Source: Streptomyces antnestii (lineage in GTDB: Bacteria > Actinomycetota > Actinomycetes > Streptomycetales > Streptomycetaceae). Taken from it: a stretch of DNA of 64,000 nt. The notes under the pieces were generated by a model, which was not told the DNA's origin, made no database searches, and saw only the letters and a program-made list of their open reading frames with translations. The position numbers were made by a program, and so were the translations under genes. Shown here piece by piece: positions 9,517 to 17,788 of this stretch. The DNA lies in contig NZ_RZYA01000003.1 of assembly GCF_004005495.1 (NCBI RefSeq), positions 310,001-374,000 on the forward strand, given 5' to 3'. Position 1 is the first letter of the stretch; each line of letters starts with the position of its first letter.

Positions 9517-9596
9517 CGGGGGCTGCTCCCAAGTCGCTGCGTGCGGTGGTGACGGTGTACGTCAGTCGAATCAAAGAATCGTATCCGACACGGCGG

Positions 9597-9631
9597 GGCC
9601 GCCCCTCCCCGTTATCAAGGGGTGGGCGGCC
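9597..9631. terminator. Hairpin after alcohol dehydrogenase gene
   Basis: GGCCGCCCCTCCCC (9597-9610) pairs with GGGGTGGGCGGCC (9619-9631) with one bulge, just downstream of the minus-strand stop at 9656. Confidence 0.7.
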
Positions 9632-9655
9632 ACAGGGGGCGGCCTCGCGGGGTGG

Positions 9656-10669
9656 TCAGCGCAAGTCGAAGACCAGGCGGCCCGTCACGCGCCCGGCCAG
9701 GATGTCCTCGATCGACTCGTTGACCTGCTTGAGCCGGCGCTGCTCGCGGATGACACGGGTACGGCCGAGGCGGTGCAGGCGGAAGACCTCGGCCAGGTCC
9801 TGCCGGGTGCCGACGATCGAACCGGTCACGGTCTTGCCGTCGAGCACGTGCTCGAAGACGGGCAGCTCGAGGCTCGCGTCGGCGGGCAGCGCCACCAGGA
9901 CGAGCGTGCCGTGCCGGCGCAGCGCGTCGTACGCGGCCCGCAGCGACGCGTTCGAGACGGCCAGGCTGATCGCCACGTCGGCGCCGCCGAGCGCGCGCAC
10001 CTGCCGCGCGACGTCCTGGGTGCGGGCGTCGATGACGTGGTCGGCGCCCAGCTCGTGCGCGAGCCGCAGCTTGTCGTCGGTGATGTCGACGGCGACGGTC
10101 TCCGCGCCCGCGATCCGCGCGTACTGGAGCGCCAGGTGGCCGAGCCCGCCGATGCCGGAGATCAGCGCGCGCTTGCCGGGCCCCGCGCCCGACACCTTGA
10201 CCGCTTTGTACGTCGTCACCCCCGCGCAGGTCAGCGGGGCCGCGTCCAGGGGGTCGATGACCCCGGGGACCCGCACGACGTAGTCGCCGTGCGCGACGGC
10301 GTACTCGGAGAAGCAGCCGTCGACGGAGTAGCCGCTGTTGCGCTGCTGCTCGCAGAGGGTCTCCCAGCCGGAGACGCAGTGGTCGCAGTGGCCGCAGGCC
10401 TCCGCGAGCCAGGCGATGGCGACGCGGTCGCCGACGTGGATGTGGCCGGTCCCCTCGCCCTTGTCCTCCACGATCCCGATGCCCTCGTGACCCGGCACGA
10501 ACGGCGGGACCGGCCTGACCGGCCAGTCACCGGCGGCGGCGTGGATGTCCGTGTGGCACAGCCCGCTCGCCTCCATACGGACGAGGACCTGGTGCGCGGC
10601 CGGCAGGGGGATCACGCGGTCCTGGATCTCCAGGGGCCGGTTGAAGTCGGTGACCACGGCGGCCTTCAT
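9656..10669 (-). CDS. Zinc-dependent alcohol dehydrogenase (MDR superfamily)
   Basis: 337 residues. The N-terminal GroES-like catalytic domain carries the catalytic zinc ligands (Cys in SGLCHTDIHAAAG and the GHEGIGIV motif) and the four-Cys structural zinc loop CGHCDHCVSGWETLC. The C-terminal Rossmann fold contains SGIGGLGHLALQYA. The sequence most resembles AdhP/AdhT-type NAD-dependent ethanol-active dehydrogenases, but substrate range is broad in this family. Start ATG 10669 follows a GGAAGGA ribosome site; an upstream extension of the reading frame to 10867 has no support. Confidence 0.9.
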   Translation of the reverse strand: MKAAVVTDFNRPLEIQDRVIPLPAAHQVLVRMEASGLCHTDIHAAAGDWPVRPVPPFVPGHEGIGIVEDKGEGTGHIHVGDRVAIAWLAEACGHCDHCVSGWETLCEQQRNSGYSVDGCFSEYAVAHGDYVVRVPGVIDPLDAAPLTCAGVTTYKAVKVSGAGPGKRALISGIGGLGHLALQYARIAGAETVAVDITDDKLRLAHELGADHVIDARTQDVARQVRALGGADVAISLAVSNASLRAAYDALRRHGTLVLVALPADASLELPVFEHVLDGKTVTGSIVGTRQDLAEVFRLHRLGRTRVIREQRRLKQVNESIEDILAGRVTGRLVFDLR

Positions 10670-10740
10670 CTGCGTCGTCCTTCCCTCGATGCGGGGGCTG
10701 TTCCAGCTTCTCCCGATTCGGGGTGAACGGCATATTTGTG

Positions 10741-10762
10741 GACGTCTGCATGACGTCTGCAT
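10741..10762. repeat. 11-bp tandem duplication
   Basis: GACGTCTGCAT occurs twice head to tail (10741-10751, 10752-10762) in the leader of the alcohol dehydrogenase gene, next to a hairpin. Origin or role unknown. Confidence 0.6.
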
Positions 10763-10765
10763 GCG

Positions 10766-10799
10766 GAACGGCGGCGCCCCGGGGGGGGCACCGCCGTTC
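10766..10799. terminator. Hairpin after VWA gene
   Basis: GAACGGCGG (10766-10774) and CCGCCGTTC (10791-10799) form the base of a stem extended by CCCC/GGGG, 35 nt downstream of the minus-strand VWA stop at 10834. Confidence 0.75.
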
Positions 10800-10833
10800 T
10801 CAGGAGATGTGCGCGGTGTGCGCGGTGTGCGGG

Positions 10834-12711
10834 TCAGGCCTGGTCGTTGTCCTGCGACTCCAGCCACCGCGGTACGTCCGCCAGCAGGCCCTCGTACAGC
10901 TCGGCGTCCGTGAGCTCACGCGGGGCCGGGCCCGCGTGGAAGAACGCGGCGTTGGGCGCCTTCAGCTTGCGGAGGTAGTCGAAGCCCTTGGCGTCGTGCT
11001 CGCCGAACGCGACGAACTGGAAGAACAGCGGGTACCGGGCCGCTTCCGCGAGGGCCTGGGTCGCCGGGCCCTTCGCGTCCGGAGCGCCGTCCGTCTGGAA
11101 GACGACCAGGGCGGGCGTCTGCGACTGCGACTTCTCGTGGTGCGCGACGATCTCCTCGACGGCGCGGTGGTAGCTGGTGCGGCCCATGTGACCGAGCGAC
11201 GCGTGCAGCTCGTCGATGCGGCCCTCGTGCGCGTCGAGGGTGAGCTCGCCGGTGCCGTCGATGTCGGTGGAGAAGAAGACGACCTGCACGGTCGCCTCGG
11301 GGTCGGTGTGCGCGGCAAGGGCGAGCACCTGCTCACCGAGCGCCTGCGCGGAGCCGTCCTTGTAGTACGGCCGCATCGAACCGGACCGGTCGAGCACGAG
11401 GTACACGGTCGCCCGGACCCCGGCGATCCCGTTCTTCTCCAGCACACTCCCGGCGGCCTTGTAAGCAGCACCAAGCCCCGGCGCCCGCGACTTGAGCCGG
11501 GCGGGGGTGAGGGCGGGGACGACGGCTTCGGCCTCGCCGGCCTCGGCAGGGGTGGGGGTGGCCTCGGCGGCCTCGGGCTCGGGCTCGGGCTCGGGGGTTG
11601 CTTCTACGACGACGGGCTCGGGCTCGACGACGGGCTCTGCCTCGATCTTGACCTCGACCTCAGGCTCGGCGACCGCGACGGGCTCCGGCTGGGCCTCGGG
11701 CTCGGCCTCGGCGGTGACCGCGACGGGCTCCGGCTGGGCCTCGGGCTCGGCGGCGGCGACCGCGACGGGCTCCGGCTGGGCCTCGGGCTCGGCGGCGGCG
11801 ACCGCGACGGGCTCCGGCTCGGCCTCGGTGACCGGCTCGGGCTCGACGACCGGCTCGGGCTCGACGACGGGCGCGACCTCGGCGACCGGCTCGGGCGCGG
11901 CCTCCGCCTCGGGCTCCGGTTCGACCTCGGGCTCCAGCTCGACGGCGGGCTCGGCGACGGCGACGGCCTCCGGCTCGGCCTCGGCCTCGGCAGCGATGGG
12001 CTCGGCGGCGGCAGCAGCCTCCGGCTCGGTGGCCGGCTCGGGCTCGACGACGGGCGCGACCTCGGCGACGACGACGGGCTCCGCCTCGACCTTGACCTCG
12101 ACCTCGGGCTCGACGACGGGCTCCGCCTCGACCTTGACCTCGACCTCGGGCTCGACGACGGGCTCCGCCTCGACCTTGACCTCGACCTCGGGCTCGGCGG
12201 CCGCGACGGGCTCCGGTTCGGCCTCGGCGGCGATGGGCTCGGGGGCGACCTCGGCGGCCGGCTCGGGCGCGGCAGCAGCCTCGACCTCGACCTCGGGCTC
12301 CGGGGCGACGACGGCCTCGGGCTCGACGACCGGCTCGGGCTCGACGACGGCCTCCGGCGCGATCGCGGCCTCCGGCTCGACGACCGGCTCGGGCTTGGTG
12401 GCCGGCTCGGTCTCGGCCCTGGTCGACGGTTCTGACGGTGACGACGGCCTCGGGACCGTCACGTTGTCGAACGCCGCGGCCACCAGGGCGTCCGCCTCGC
12501 CCAGCGACGGCGTGGGGGTCCGCTCGGTCGAAGGTGCGGGCACCTTCGCCTTGACCTCAGCGACCTCCGCGACCTCCTTGACCTCCGCCGGCGCAGCCGC
12601 CGTCGCCTCGGGTTCGGCGGTGGGCGGCACCGTCGGAGTCGTCTCTTCCAGGTTCGGCGAGGACTTCCGCTGCCTTCCGAACGCGTTCCGCAGGAGATTC
12701 CGAATGCCCAT
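10834..12711 (-). CDS. VWA-domain protein with long Glu-Pro-Val repeat region (TerF/TerY-like C-terminus)
   Basis: 625 residues from ATG 12711 (AAGGG ribosome site). Residues 1-30 are basic; roughly 35-400 are a low-complexity array of [21 protein letters not shown] and [14 protein letters not shown] units; about 425-620 form a von Willebrand A domain. The MIDAS residues are visible: D-R-S-G-S-M, Thr in GRTSYH, and Asp in FQTDGAPD. The VWA resembles those attached to tellurium-resistance/TerD systems, but no ter genes are nearby. The acidic Pro-rich arm would be an extended unstructured spacer. Repeats in DNA span about 11,560-12,420. Function unknown. Confidence 0.85.
   Translation of the reverse strand: MGIRNLLRNAFGRQRKSSPNLEETTPTVPPTAEPEATAAAPAEVKEVAEVAEVKAKVPAPSTERTPTPSLGEADALVAAAFDNVTVPRPSSPSEPSTRAETEPATKPEPVVEPEAAIAPEAVVEPEPVVEPEAVVAPEPEVEVEAAAAPEPAAEVAPEPIAAEAEPEPVAAAEPEVEVKVEAEPVVEPEVEVKVEAEPVVEPEVEVKVEAEPVVVAEVAPVVEPEPATEPEAAAAAEPIAAEAEAEPEAVAVAEPAVELEPEVEPEPEAEAAPEPVAEVAPVVEPEPVVEPEPVTEAEPEPVAVAAAEPEAQPEPVAVAAAEPEAQPEPVAVTAEAEPEAQPEPVAVAEPEVEVKIEAEPVVEPEPVVVEATPEPEPEPEAAEATPTPAEAGEAEAVVPALTPARLKSRAPGLGAAYKAAGSVLEKNGIAGVRATVYLVLDRSGSMRPYYKDGSAQALGEQVLALAAHTDPEATVQVVFFSTDIDGTGELTLDAHEGRIDELHASLGHMGRTSYHRAVEEIVAHHEKSQSQTPALVVFQTDGAPDAKGPATQALAEAARYPLFFQFVAFGEHDAKGFDYLRKLKAPNAAFFHAGPAPRELTDAELYEGLLADVPRWLESQDNDQA
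11560..12420. repeat. Coding low-complexity repeat array (GGCTC-rich)
   Basis: Imperfect repeats of GGGCTCGGCC/GGGCTCGACGACGGGCTC blocks, several 39-60 bp and nearly identical (for example the three [14 protein letters not shown] units between about 12,080 and 12,195). They encode the Glu/Pro/Val arm of the VWA protein. Confidence 0.8.
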
Positions 12712-12860
12712 GTGCGCAACCCTTCGCATGAGTTGGTTTCCGTAACCCCTGGCCAGGGCGGACACGTAAGGTTAGCCGCCACGCTCGGTGATCTTGGGGA
12801 GGGTCGCCCACCCGGGCGAACGCCCGCCAACTGCCCTCGTACAACGCCTTCCCGGACGCG

Positions 12861-14852
12861 TCAGCGAGGTGTGGCGATGGCGCGGGCGGCCGCCACCTCC
12901 TGGCGGACCGGTTCGAGTACGCCGTCCGGATCCTCCGCCTCGCCGAAGTCGGCCCGCACCTCCTCCAGGACCTCGGACGCGCGCAGCCCCTCCGCCAGCT
13001 CCCGCAACTGGCGGGCGGCCTGGGCGACATCGGCGGGGCTCGGCGCCGCGGCCCCGTGCTTGACCCGCACCCGCGCAGCGGTCGTCGCGTCGACGATGCG
13101 TTCCACGGCGACGACGAGAGGCCACCAGGCGGCGGCGCGTCGGCCGGTGGGCGGCGGTTCGGTGAGGGCGCGCTGGAACTCGGAGCGGATGACCGACAGG
13201 TCGCGGTAGAGGCGGCGGCGCATCCGGGCGCGGGCGGCGGGTGCGCCGGGATCGTCGGGGTCGGCGGGGTCGCCGAACGCGTACCCCACGTACGTCGCGG
13301 TGTCGGAGACGGCGTCGGCGAGCCGGTCCCCGATGCGGGTGTGCCAGCTCTCGGGCCACAGCAGATAGCCGGCGACGAGGGCGATGGCGCAGCCCATCAG
13401 GCTGTCCAGGAGGCGTGGCAGGACGAGCGCGATGCCCTGGTGGTTGAGGACGTCGGAGAGCAGCAGGATGACGGGGGTGATGGCGGCGGTCTGGTAGCCG
13501 TAGCCGCGCGGGGTGAACGCGGGGATGAGCGTGGCGAGGACCGCGAGGACGGGCACTTCCCACCAGCCGCGGGGCACCCCGGCGAGGATCACCGTGGCGA
13601 GCACGAGCCCGGCCGCAGTGCCGAGGGCGCGCAGGACGGCCCGCGAGAACACCGATCCGAAGTCGGGCTTCATGACGAAGGTGATGGTCAGCGCCACCCA
13701 GTAGGAGCGCGGTACGGGCACGGTCGACACGAGGATCTGGGCGAGGCCGATGCACAGGGCGAGGCGGAGGCCGTAGCGCCAGGAGGTCCCGGAGAGCAGC
13801 ACGGTGCGGGCGGCGCGGGCGGCCCGTACGGGCAGGGCGGCGGGCCGGCCGAGACGGTCGGTGGCGGAGAGGGTGCGGCCCAGGGCCGGGTGCTGCCCGG
13901 CTATGAGGGCGGCCGCGTGCCGCACGGCCTGGTCGACGGCGCGCGCGGCCGGTCCTTCGGGTTCGGGCAGGGCGAGGGGCGCGGTGTCGGTGCGGCCGGT
14001 CTCCACGGCGTCGGCCAGGAGGTACACGGCGGCAGGGACGGCGGCGGGCAGCGGCACCCCGCACTGGTGGGCGGCGGGCGCGGACTCGACGACGGGGGTG
14101 ACGGCGTTCAACAGGGCGAGCAGGCGCACCAGTTCGGGGTTGCGGCCGTGGGCGAGGGCGCGCCGGGCGAGGACGAGGTCGTAGGCCTGGTTGAGGGACT
14201 CGGTGACGGCGAAGCGGGTCTCGACGTAGTTCTCGTCGTCGCCCGCGGAGGCGAGCAGGTTCGCGACGGAGCGGTAGGTGGCGGCGACGGCGGCGCGTTC
14301 GGGCACCCCGGACCGCAGCGGCCAGGCGAGCAGCGCGAGCAGGAGGACGAGGAGGCCGCCGGCGGTCATCAGGAGCGGCGCGAGCCACCACGGGCCGGGC
14401 ATCGGCAGGCCGGCGCCGACCACGCAGTTGAGCAGGAGCAGCAGCCCCGACACGGAGGCGACCGCGCCGATCGTCGAGATCATCCCGGAGATCAGCGCCA
14501 CGCCGGTGACCGTGGCGACGGCGATCCAGCCGTGCCCGTACACGAGGGAGCCGATGGTGACGCCGACCGCTCCGAAGAGCTGCGGCACCGCGATGTTGAG
14601 GATCCGCATCCGGTACGCGTCGGCGGTGTCGCCGATGACGCCGGACAGGGCGCCCATCGAGGCGAGCGCCCCGTACGCGGGCTGCCCGACGGCGAGCCCG
14701 ATCGCGAGCGGCAGCGCCATGGCGACGGCGGCGCGCGCCACGGCCGCCCACGGGATCGGGGCGGGGCGCGGGCGCAGCGTCCTGACCAGCCAGTCGGGCG
14801 GGCTGAGACGGCGAGCCGGGGACTCTGGGCGCATGGCTGGCATGCCGTCCAT
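12861..14852 (-). CDS. FUSC family membrane protein (aromatic-acid-exporter-like)
   Basis: 663-residue integral membrane protein with two hydrophobic blocks: about residues 38-185 (5-6 helices) and 365-495 (5-6 helices), separated by a soluble region and followed by a soluble C-terminal 150 residues. This two-block pattern with VPRSYWVALTITFVMKPDFGSVFSRA (FUSC_2 region) matches the FUSC/YccS/AaeB-like family of putative efflux permeases. ATGs at 14852, 14843 and 14834 are in frame; 14834 has the best-spaced GGACGG. Substrate unknown. The VWA gene lies downstream on the same strand across a 149-bp gap. Confidence 0.85.
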   Translation of the reverse strand: MDGMPAMRPESPARRLSPPDWLVRTLRPRPAPIPWAAVARAAVAMALPLAIGLAVGQPAYGALASMGALSGVIGDTADAYRMRILNIAVPQLFGAVGVTIGSLVYGHGWIAVATVTGVALISGMISTIGAVASVSGLLLLLNCVVGAGLPMPGPWWLAPLLMTAGGLLVLLLALLAWPLRSGVPERAAVAATYRSVANLLASAGDDENYVETRFAVTESLNQAYDLVLARRALAHGRNPELVRLLALLNAVTPVVESAPAAHQCGVPLPAAVPAAVYLLADAVETGRTDTAPLALPEPEGPAARAVDQAVRHAAALIAGQHPALGRTLSATDRLGRPAALPVRAARAARTVLLSGTSWRYGLRLALCIGLAQILVSTVPVPRSYWVALTITFVMKPDFGSVFSRAVLRALGTAAGLVLATVILAGVPRGWWEVPVLAVLATLIPAFTPRGYGYQTAAITPVILLLSDVLNHQGIALVLPRLLDSLMGCAIALVAGYLLWPESWHTRIGDRLADAVSDTATYVGYAFGDPADPDDPGAPAARARMRRRLYRDLSVIRSEFQRALTEPPPTGRRAAAWWPLVVAVERIVDATTAARVRVKHGAAAPSPADVAQAARQLRELAEGLRASEVLEEVRADFGEAEDPDGVLEPVRQEVAAARAIATPR

Positions 14853-14958
14853 TGAACGCTACGGAACGTCCGGGGCCAGGGGCTTCTCGGCAGGTGGGAG
14901 GCGAGGTCCACGAGGCGGCTCCCCGAAGACGGCCCGGCGGGGCGAAACGGGTGCCCGT

Positions 14959-15459
14959 TCAGGCGCGGGCGGCGCCCTTGGAGCTGTCGCCGGCCAGCGC
15001 CCAGATGACGAAGACGCCGATGCCGATAGCGATGACGGACCAGATGGGCGCGTAGGGCAGGAACATGAAGTACGCGACCACGTACAGCGAGGCGATGGCG
15101 ATGCCCGCGTAGCGTGCCCACTCGGCGGTGCTGAGGATGCCGTAGCCGACGATCGTGACGATGATGCCGAGGATCAGGTGGATCCAGCCCCACGTGGTGA
15201 GGCTGAACGCGTACGTGTAGTTGCCGATGTGGGCGTAGACGTCGTCCCTGGCGATCCCCGCGATGCCGTTGAGGATGCCCAGGATGCCGCTGACCACCAT
15301 CAGGACACCGGCGAACACGGTGCCGCCCGACGACCATCCGCTGCCGGCGCCGTACCCGAGGGTGGGGTCGGGCTCGGGAGCGCGGTGCCTGGCCGACCAG
15401 ACGCCGGGGTGCGACTCGGATTCGGGGGATTCGGGGGTCGGGTTCGGGGTGTCACTCAT
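14959..15459 (-). CDS. DUF7144-type four-helix membrane protein
   Basis: 166 residues: a disordered acidic/Pro-rich N-terminus (1-45) then four transmembrane helices (about 48-68, 88-108, 114-136, 140-160). The block SLTTWGWIHLILGIIVTIVGYGI with a preceding NGIAGIA is the family signature. It is paralogous to the protein at 59427-59858 (same TAWGWIHLVIGVALFIAGLG block). Its start overlaps the stop of the upstream gene by 8 nt, so the two are translationally coupled. Function unknown. Confidence 0.8.
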   Translation of the reverse strand: MSDTPNPTPESPESESHPGVWSARHRAPEPDPTLGYGAGSGWSSGGTVFAGVLMVVSGILGILNGIAGIARDDVYAHIGNYTYAFSLTTWGWIHLILGIIVTIVGYGILSTAEWARYAGIAIASLYVVAYFMFLPYAPIWSVIAIGIGVFVIWALAGDSSKGAARA

Positions 15460-16363
15460 TTCGGCCTCCTGGGTTCACGGGAATGCTCGCTCCGGCCGGC
15501 TCGGTCCGCATCTCGGGAGGCGCCGGCGGGTGAACGTGGACGGCGCCGCGGAAACGGCCGGAGAGCCAGGCGCAGGCGGCGACCGCGAGGGCCGCGCCGG
15601 CGATCGCCCAGGACGTGCTCCGCATCGGCGCGGTGAGGGCGTCGTAGGCCGCGCCCGCCGCCGAGCGGTCCACGTCGGAGGGCAGGTTGTCCAGGGTGAG
15701 GGAGCGGCTCGTCGCGAGCGCGAGGAGGAGCGCGGCCGAGGCCAGGGCCGCGCCGAGGGCGGTCAGGGTGAGGGCGGGGCGCCGGTGCCGGGCGAGCGCG
15801 AGCCCGGCGGCGCCGGACGCGAGGGCGGCGAACGGCGGCCACAGGCCCGCCTGTTGGAGCCGCCACAGCACCTGGCGCAGCCGGTCGAGGTCTCGCGCGC
15901 TCATCACGGTGATCGTGGTGTGCGTGACGGGGATGCGGTCGGCGAACGGCACGCCGTCGTCGAGCAGTTGCTGCTTGACCCGCGCGGTGACGGGCGCGAG
16001 GTCGAGGGTGACCGGGCCGTCGGTGCCGTCGTCGACGGCCTGTTGGACGGCGTCGTGCGCGGCCCGGTTCGCGGTGTCCCACGCCCCGCGGAAGGAGTCG
16101 GTGCCGGTGAAGGACTTCACGGCGGCGTGCACGAACGTCTCGACGGCCGGCCGCAGCGGCCCGGCGTCGAGTTGCGGGACGATGGCGTTCGTGACGGCGT
16201 CGGCGACCGCGCCGCGCACGGCCGGTTCCGAGGCGAGCGGAGCCATCGTCGCGACGTACCGGTCGCTGTCCCCGATCTCGTACTTCGCCCACACCGAGAG
16301 CGTGCCGAGCGGCACGAGCAGGCAGGCCAGGGCCAGCAGGACGACGGACAGGGCTCTTCGCAT
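15452..16363 (-). CDS. Integral membrane protein, unknown function
   Basis: 303 residues from ATG 16363 (an adjacent GTG at 16366 is also possible). A signal-anchor helix (residues 4-24) precedes a roughly 150-residue extracytoplasmic domain with repeated Ala/Asp/Val-rich helices, then three or four helices in the C-terminal half (about 178-195, 200-222, 250-272) and a cytosolic Pro-rich tail. It couples to the DUF7144 protein by an 8-nt overlap. It looks like a conserved Streptomyces membrane protein; I recognise no catalytic motif. Confidence 0.7.
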   Translation of the reverse strand: MRRALSVVLLALACLLVPLGTLSVWAKYEIGDSDRYVATMAPLASEPAVRGAVADAVTNAIVPQLDAGPLRPAVETFVHAAVKSFTGTDSFRGAWDTANRAAHDAVQQAVDDGTDGPVTLDLAPVTARVKQQLLDDGVPFADRIPVTHTTITVMSARDLDRLRQVLWRLQQAGLWPPFAALASGAAGLALARHRRPALTLTALGAALASAALLLALATSRSLTLDNLPSDVDRSAAGAAYDALTAPMRSTSWAIAGAALAVAACAWLSGRFRGAVHVHPPAPPEMRTEPAGASIPVNPGGRNE

Positions 16364-16462
16364 CACCCTTCAAGGCAAGGCGAGCGGGGCGGGGGGCGCC
16401 AGCGGGGGGAGGTCAGATGGCGGGGTCCGCGCTGGAGCACTCGGCCGAACGGGTGTTTCCTG

Positions 16463-16505
16463 CGTGAGGGGGAGCCGAGGCTTTCCGTGAGGAGGAGCCG
16501 AGGGC
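16463..16505. repeat. 23-bp imperfect tandem repeat
   Basis: CGTGAGGGGGAGCCGAGG (from 16463) is repeated as CGTGAGGAGGAGCCGAGG (from 16486). It lies between two minus-strand genes, next to the 16509-16551 hairpin. Confidence 0.6.
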
Positions 16506-16508
16506 GCG

Positions 16509-16551
16509 CTCAGGGCCGGTGGCGCGTCAGCGGCGCGCCACCGGCCCTGAG
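16509..16551. terminator. Strong hairpin terminator
   Basis: An 18-bp perfect stem (16509-16526 with 16534-16551) with a 7-nt loop, immediately after the minus-strand stop at 16558. Confidence 0.9.
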
Positions 16552-16557
16552 CGTCCG

Positions 16558-16959
16558 TCACTTCTCGTGTGTGTAGTAGCGGTAGAACATCGCGGCGAAC
16601 ACACCGGCGGCGACACACAGAGCCATGATCGTGGACCGCAGGATCGTGGCGTCGGTCAGGCTGTAGAGATAGCCGAACGCGATACCGGCGAAGGCCGCCC
16701 AGACGGTGGCACGCAGTTCGCGCGGCAGCCGGAACGACATCCGGTGGACACCGAAGCAGAGCACGGCGACGATGACGCCCGTGAGGACGCCGAACAGGAC
16801 GTTGCCCGCGGTGATCGGGCCGCCGTCGCGCCGGATGCCCGACGCCCAGAAGCCGTAGACGATGCCGAGCAGGAGTGAGAGGCCCATCGAGAGCCTGGAG
16901 CCGGCCGCCATCGTGGTGCGCGGACCGGAGGTTCCCGAGGCGGGTGCCGCGTGAGCCAT
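16558..16959 (-). CDS. Small four-helix membrane protein
   Basis: 133 residues. ATG 16959 is chosen over upstream in-frame starts because AAAGGAG precedes it by 5 nt. Helices lie at about residues 23-42, 52-70, 83-101 and 105-124; the C-terminus YRYYTHEK is basic and cytosolic. No motif is recognised. It stands alone, with its own terminator and a divergent SDR-like gene upstream. Confidence 0.75.
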   Translation of the reverse strand: MAHAAPASGTSGPRTTMAAGSRLSMGLSLLLGIVYGFWASGIRRDGGPITAGNVLFGVLTGVIVAVLCFGVHRMSFRLPRELRATVWAAFAGIAFGYLYSLTDATILRSTIMALCVAAGVFAAMFYRYYTHEK

Positions 16960-17078
16960 GACGGCTCCTTTCTGCTGTCCTCCCCCGCCTTTCCCCCGCC
17001 TTCCATTGACCTCCGTCGCCGCCTGTTCCGCAACATGCGGACATGCGGACCGCACCGGACCGTGTTCCCCTGAGACGT

Positions 17079-17717
17079 ATGAAGATCGTGCTGTTCGGTG
17101 CCACCGGCATGGTCGGCAGCCGCATCGCGGCGGAGGCCGTGTCGCGCGGCCACCGGGTGACGGCCGTGAGCCGTTCCGGCGGGTCGCCGGTGCCGGGTCT
17201 GGTGGCCGCGGCCGCGGACTGCTCGGACCCGGTCAAGGTCGGTGAACTCGCCACCGGTCAGGACGCGGTGGCCTCGGCGCTGGTCCCGCCGCGTGACGGT
17301 TCCGACCCGCAGGTCCCCTTCCTCGCGCTCAACGAGTCCCTGGTCGCCGGCGTGCGCCGTTCGGGCACCTCACGCCTGGTGGTCGTGGGCGGGGCCGGGA
17401 GCCTGGAGGTCGCGCCGGGGGAGGCCCTCGTCGACCAGCCCGCGTTCCCCGACGCCTTCCGGGGCGAGGCGCTGGCGCACCGTGACCTCCTCGCGTATCT
17501 GCGCAGGGAGGCCGACGACCTGGACTGGACGTATGTGTCGCCGGGCGCCGAGCTGGGGCCGGGGGAGCGCACGGGCACGTTCCGGATCGGCGGTGACGAG
17601 TTGCTGACGGACGAGTTCGGCAACTCGCGCGTCTCGGCGGAGGACTTCGCGATCGCGTTCGTCGACGAGCTGGAGAGCGGGGCGCATCCGCGGTCGCGCA
17701 TTTCGGTGGCGTACTGA
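17079..17717 (+). CDS. NAD(P)-binding atypical SDR (NmrA/YwnB-like)
   Basis: 212 residues, single Rossmann fold with F-G-A-T-G-M-V-G at residues 6-13, no Tyr-x-x-x-Lys pair, and the family feature DDLDWTYVSPGAELGPGERTG in the C-terminal third. Related proteins (YwnB/YesF type, flavin-reductase-like) bind NAD(P)H; many have redox-sensing or reductase roles. ATG 17079 is preferred to the upstream 17043 start because the nucleotide-binding beta strand begins right after it. The assignment to fold is firm, the substrate unknown. Confidence 0.85.
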   Translation: MKIVLFGATGMVGSRIAAEAVSRGHRVTAVSRSGGSPVPGLVAAAADCSDPVKVGELATGQDAVASALVPPRDGSDPQVPFLALNESLVAGVRRSGTSRLVVVGGAGSLEVAPGEALVDQPAFPDAFRGEALAHRDLLAYLRREADDLDWTYVSPGAELGPGERTGTFRIGGDELLTDEFGNSRVSAEDFAIAFVDELESGAHPRSRISVAY

Positions 17718-17788
17718 GGAGTGCCGAGGGCTGCGAGTCAGGGCAGTTGTGCGCACTCGTATACGTACGTGTGTTCGAGGGTGGTGTC

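Noticed and set aside
9594..9640. Possible T-box or riboswitch before metG
   Set aside because: The only structured element is a simple hairpin that fits the alcohol dehydrogenase terminator; no T-box or SAM-type elements are seen.
11560..12420. CRISPR-like array in the repeat region of the VWA gene
   Set aside because: Units are coding, in frame and contiguous, with no unique spacers of constant length.
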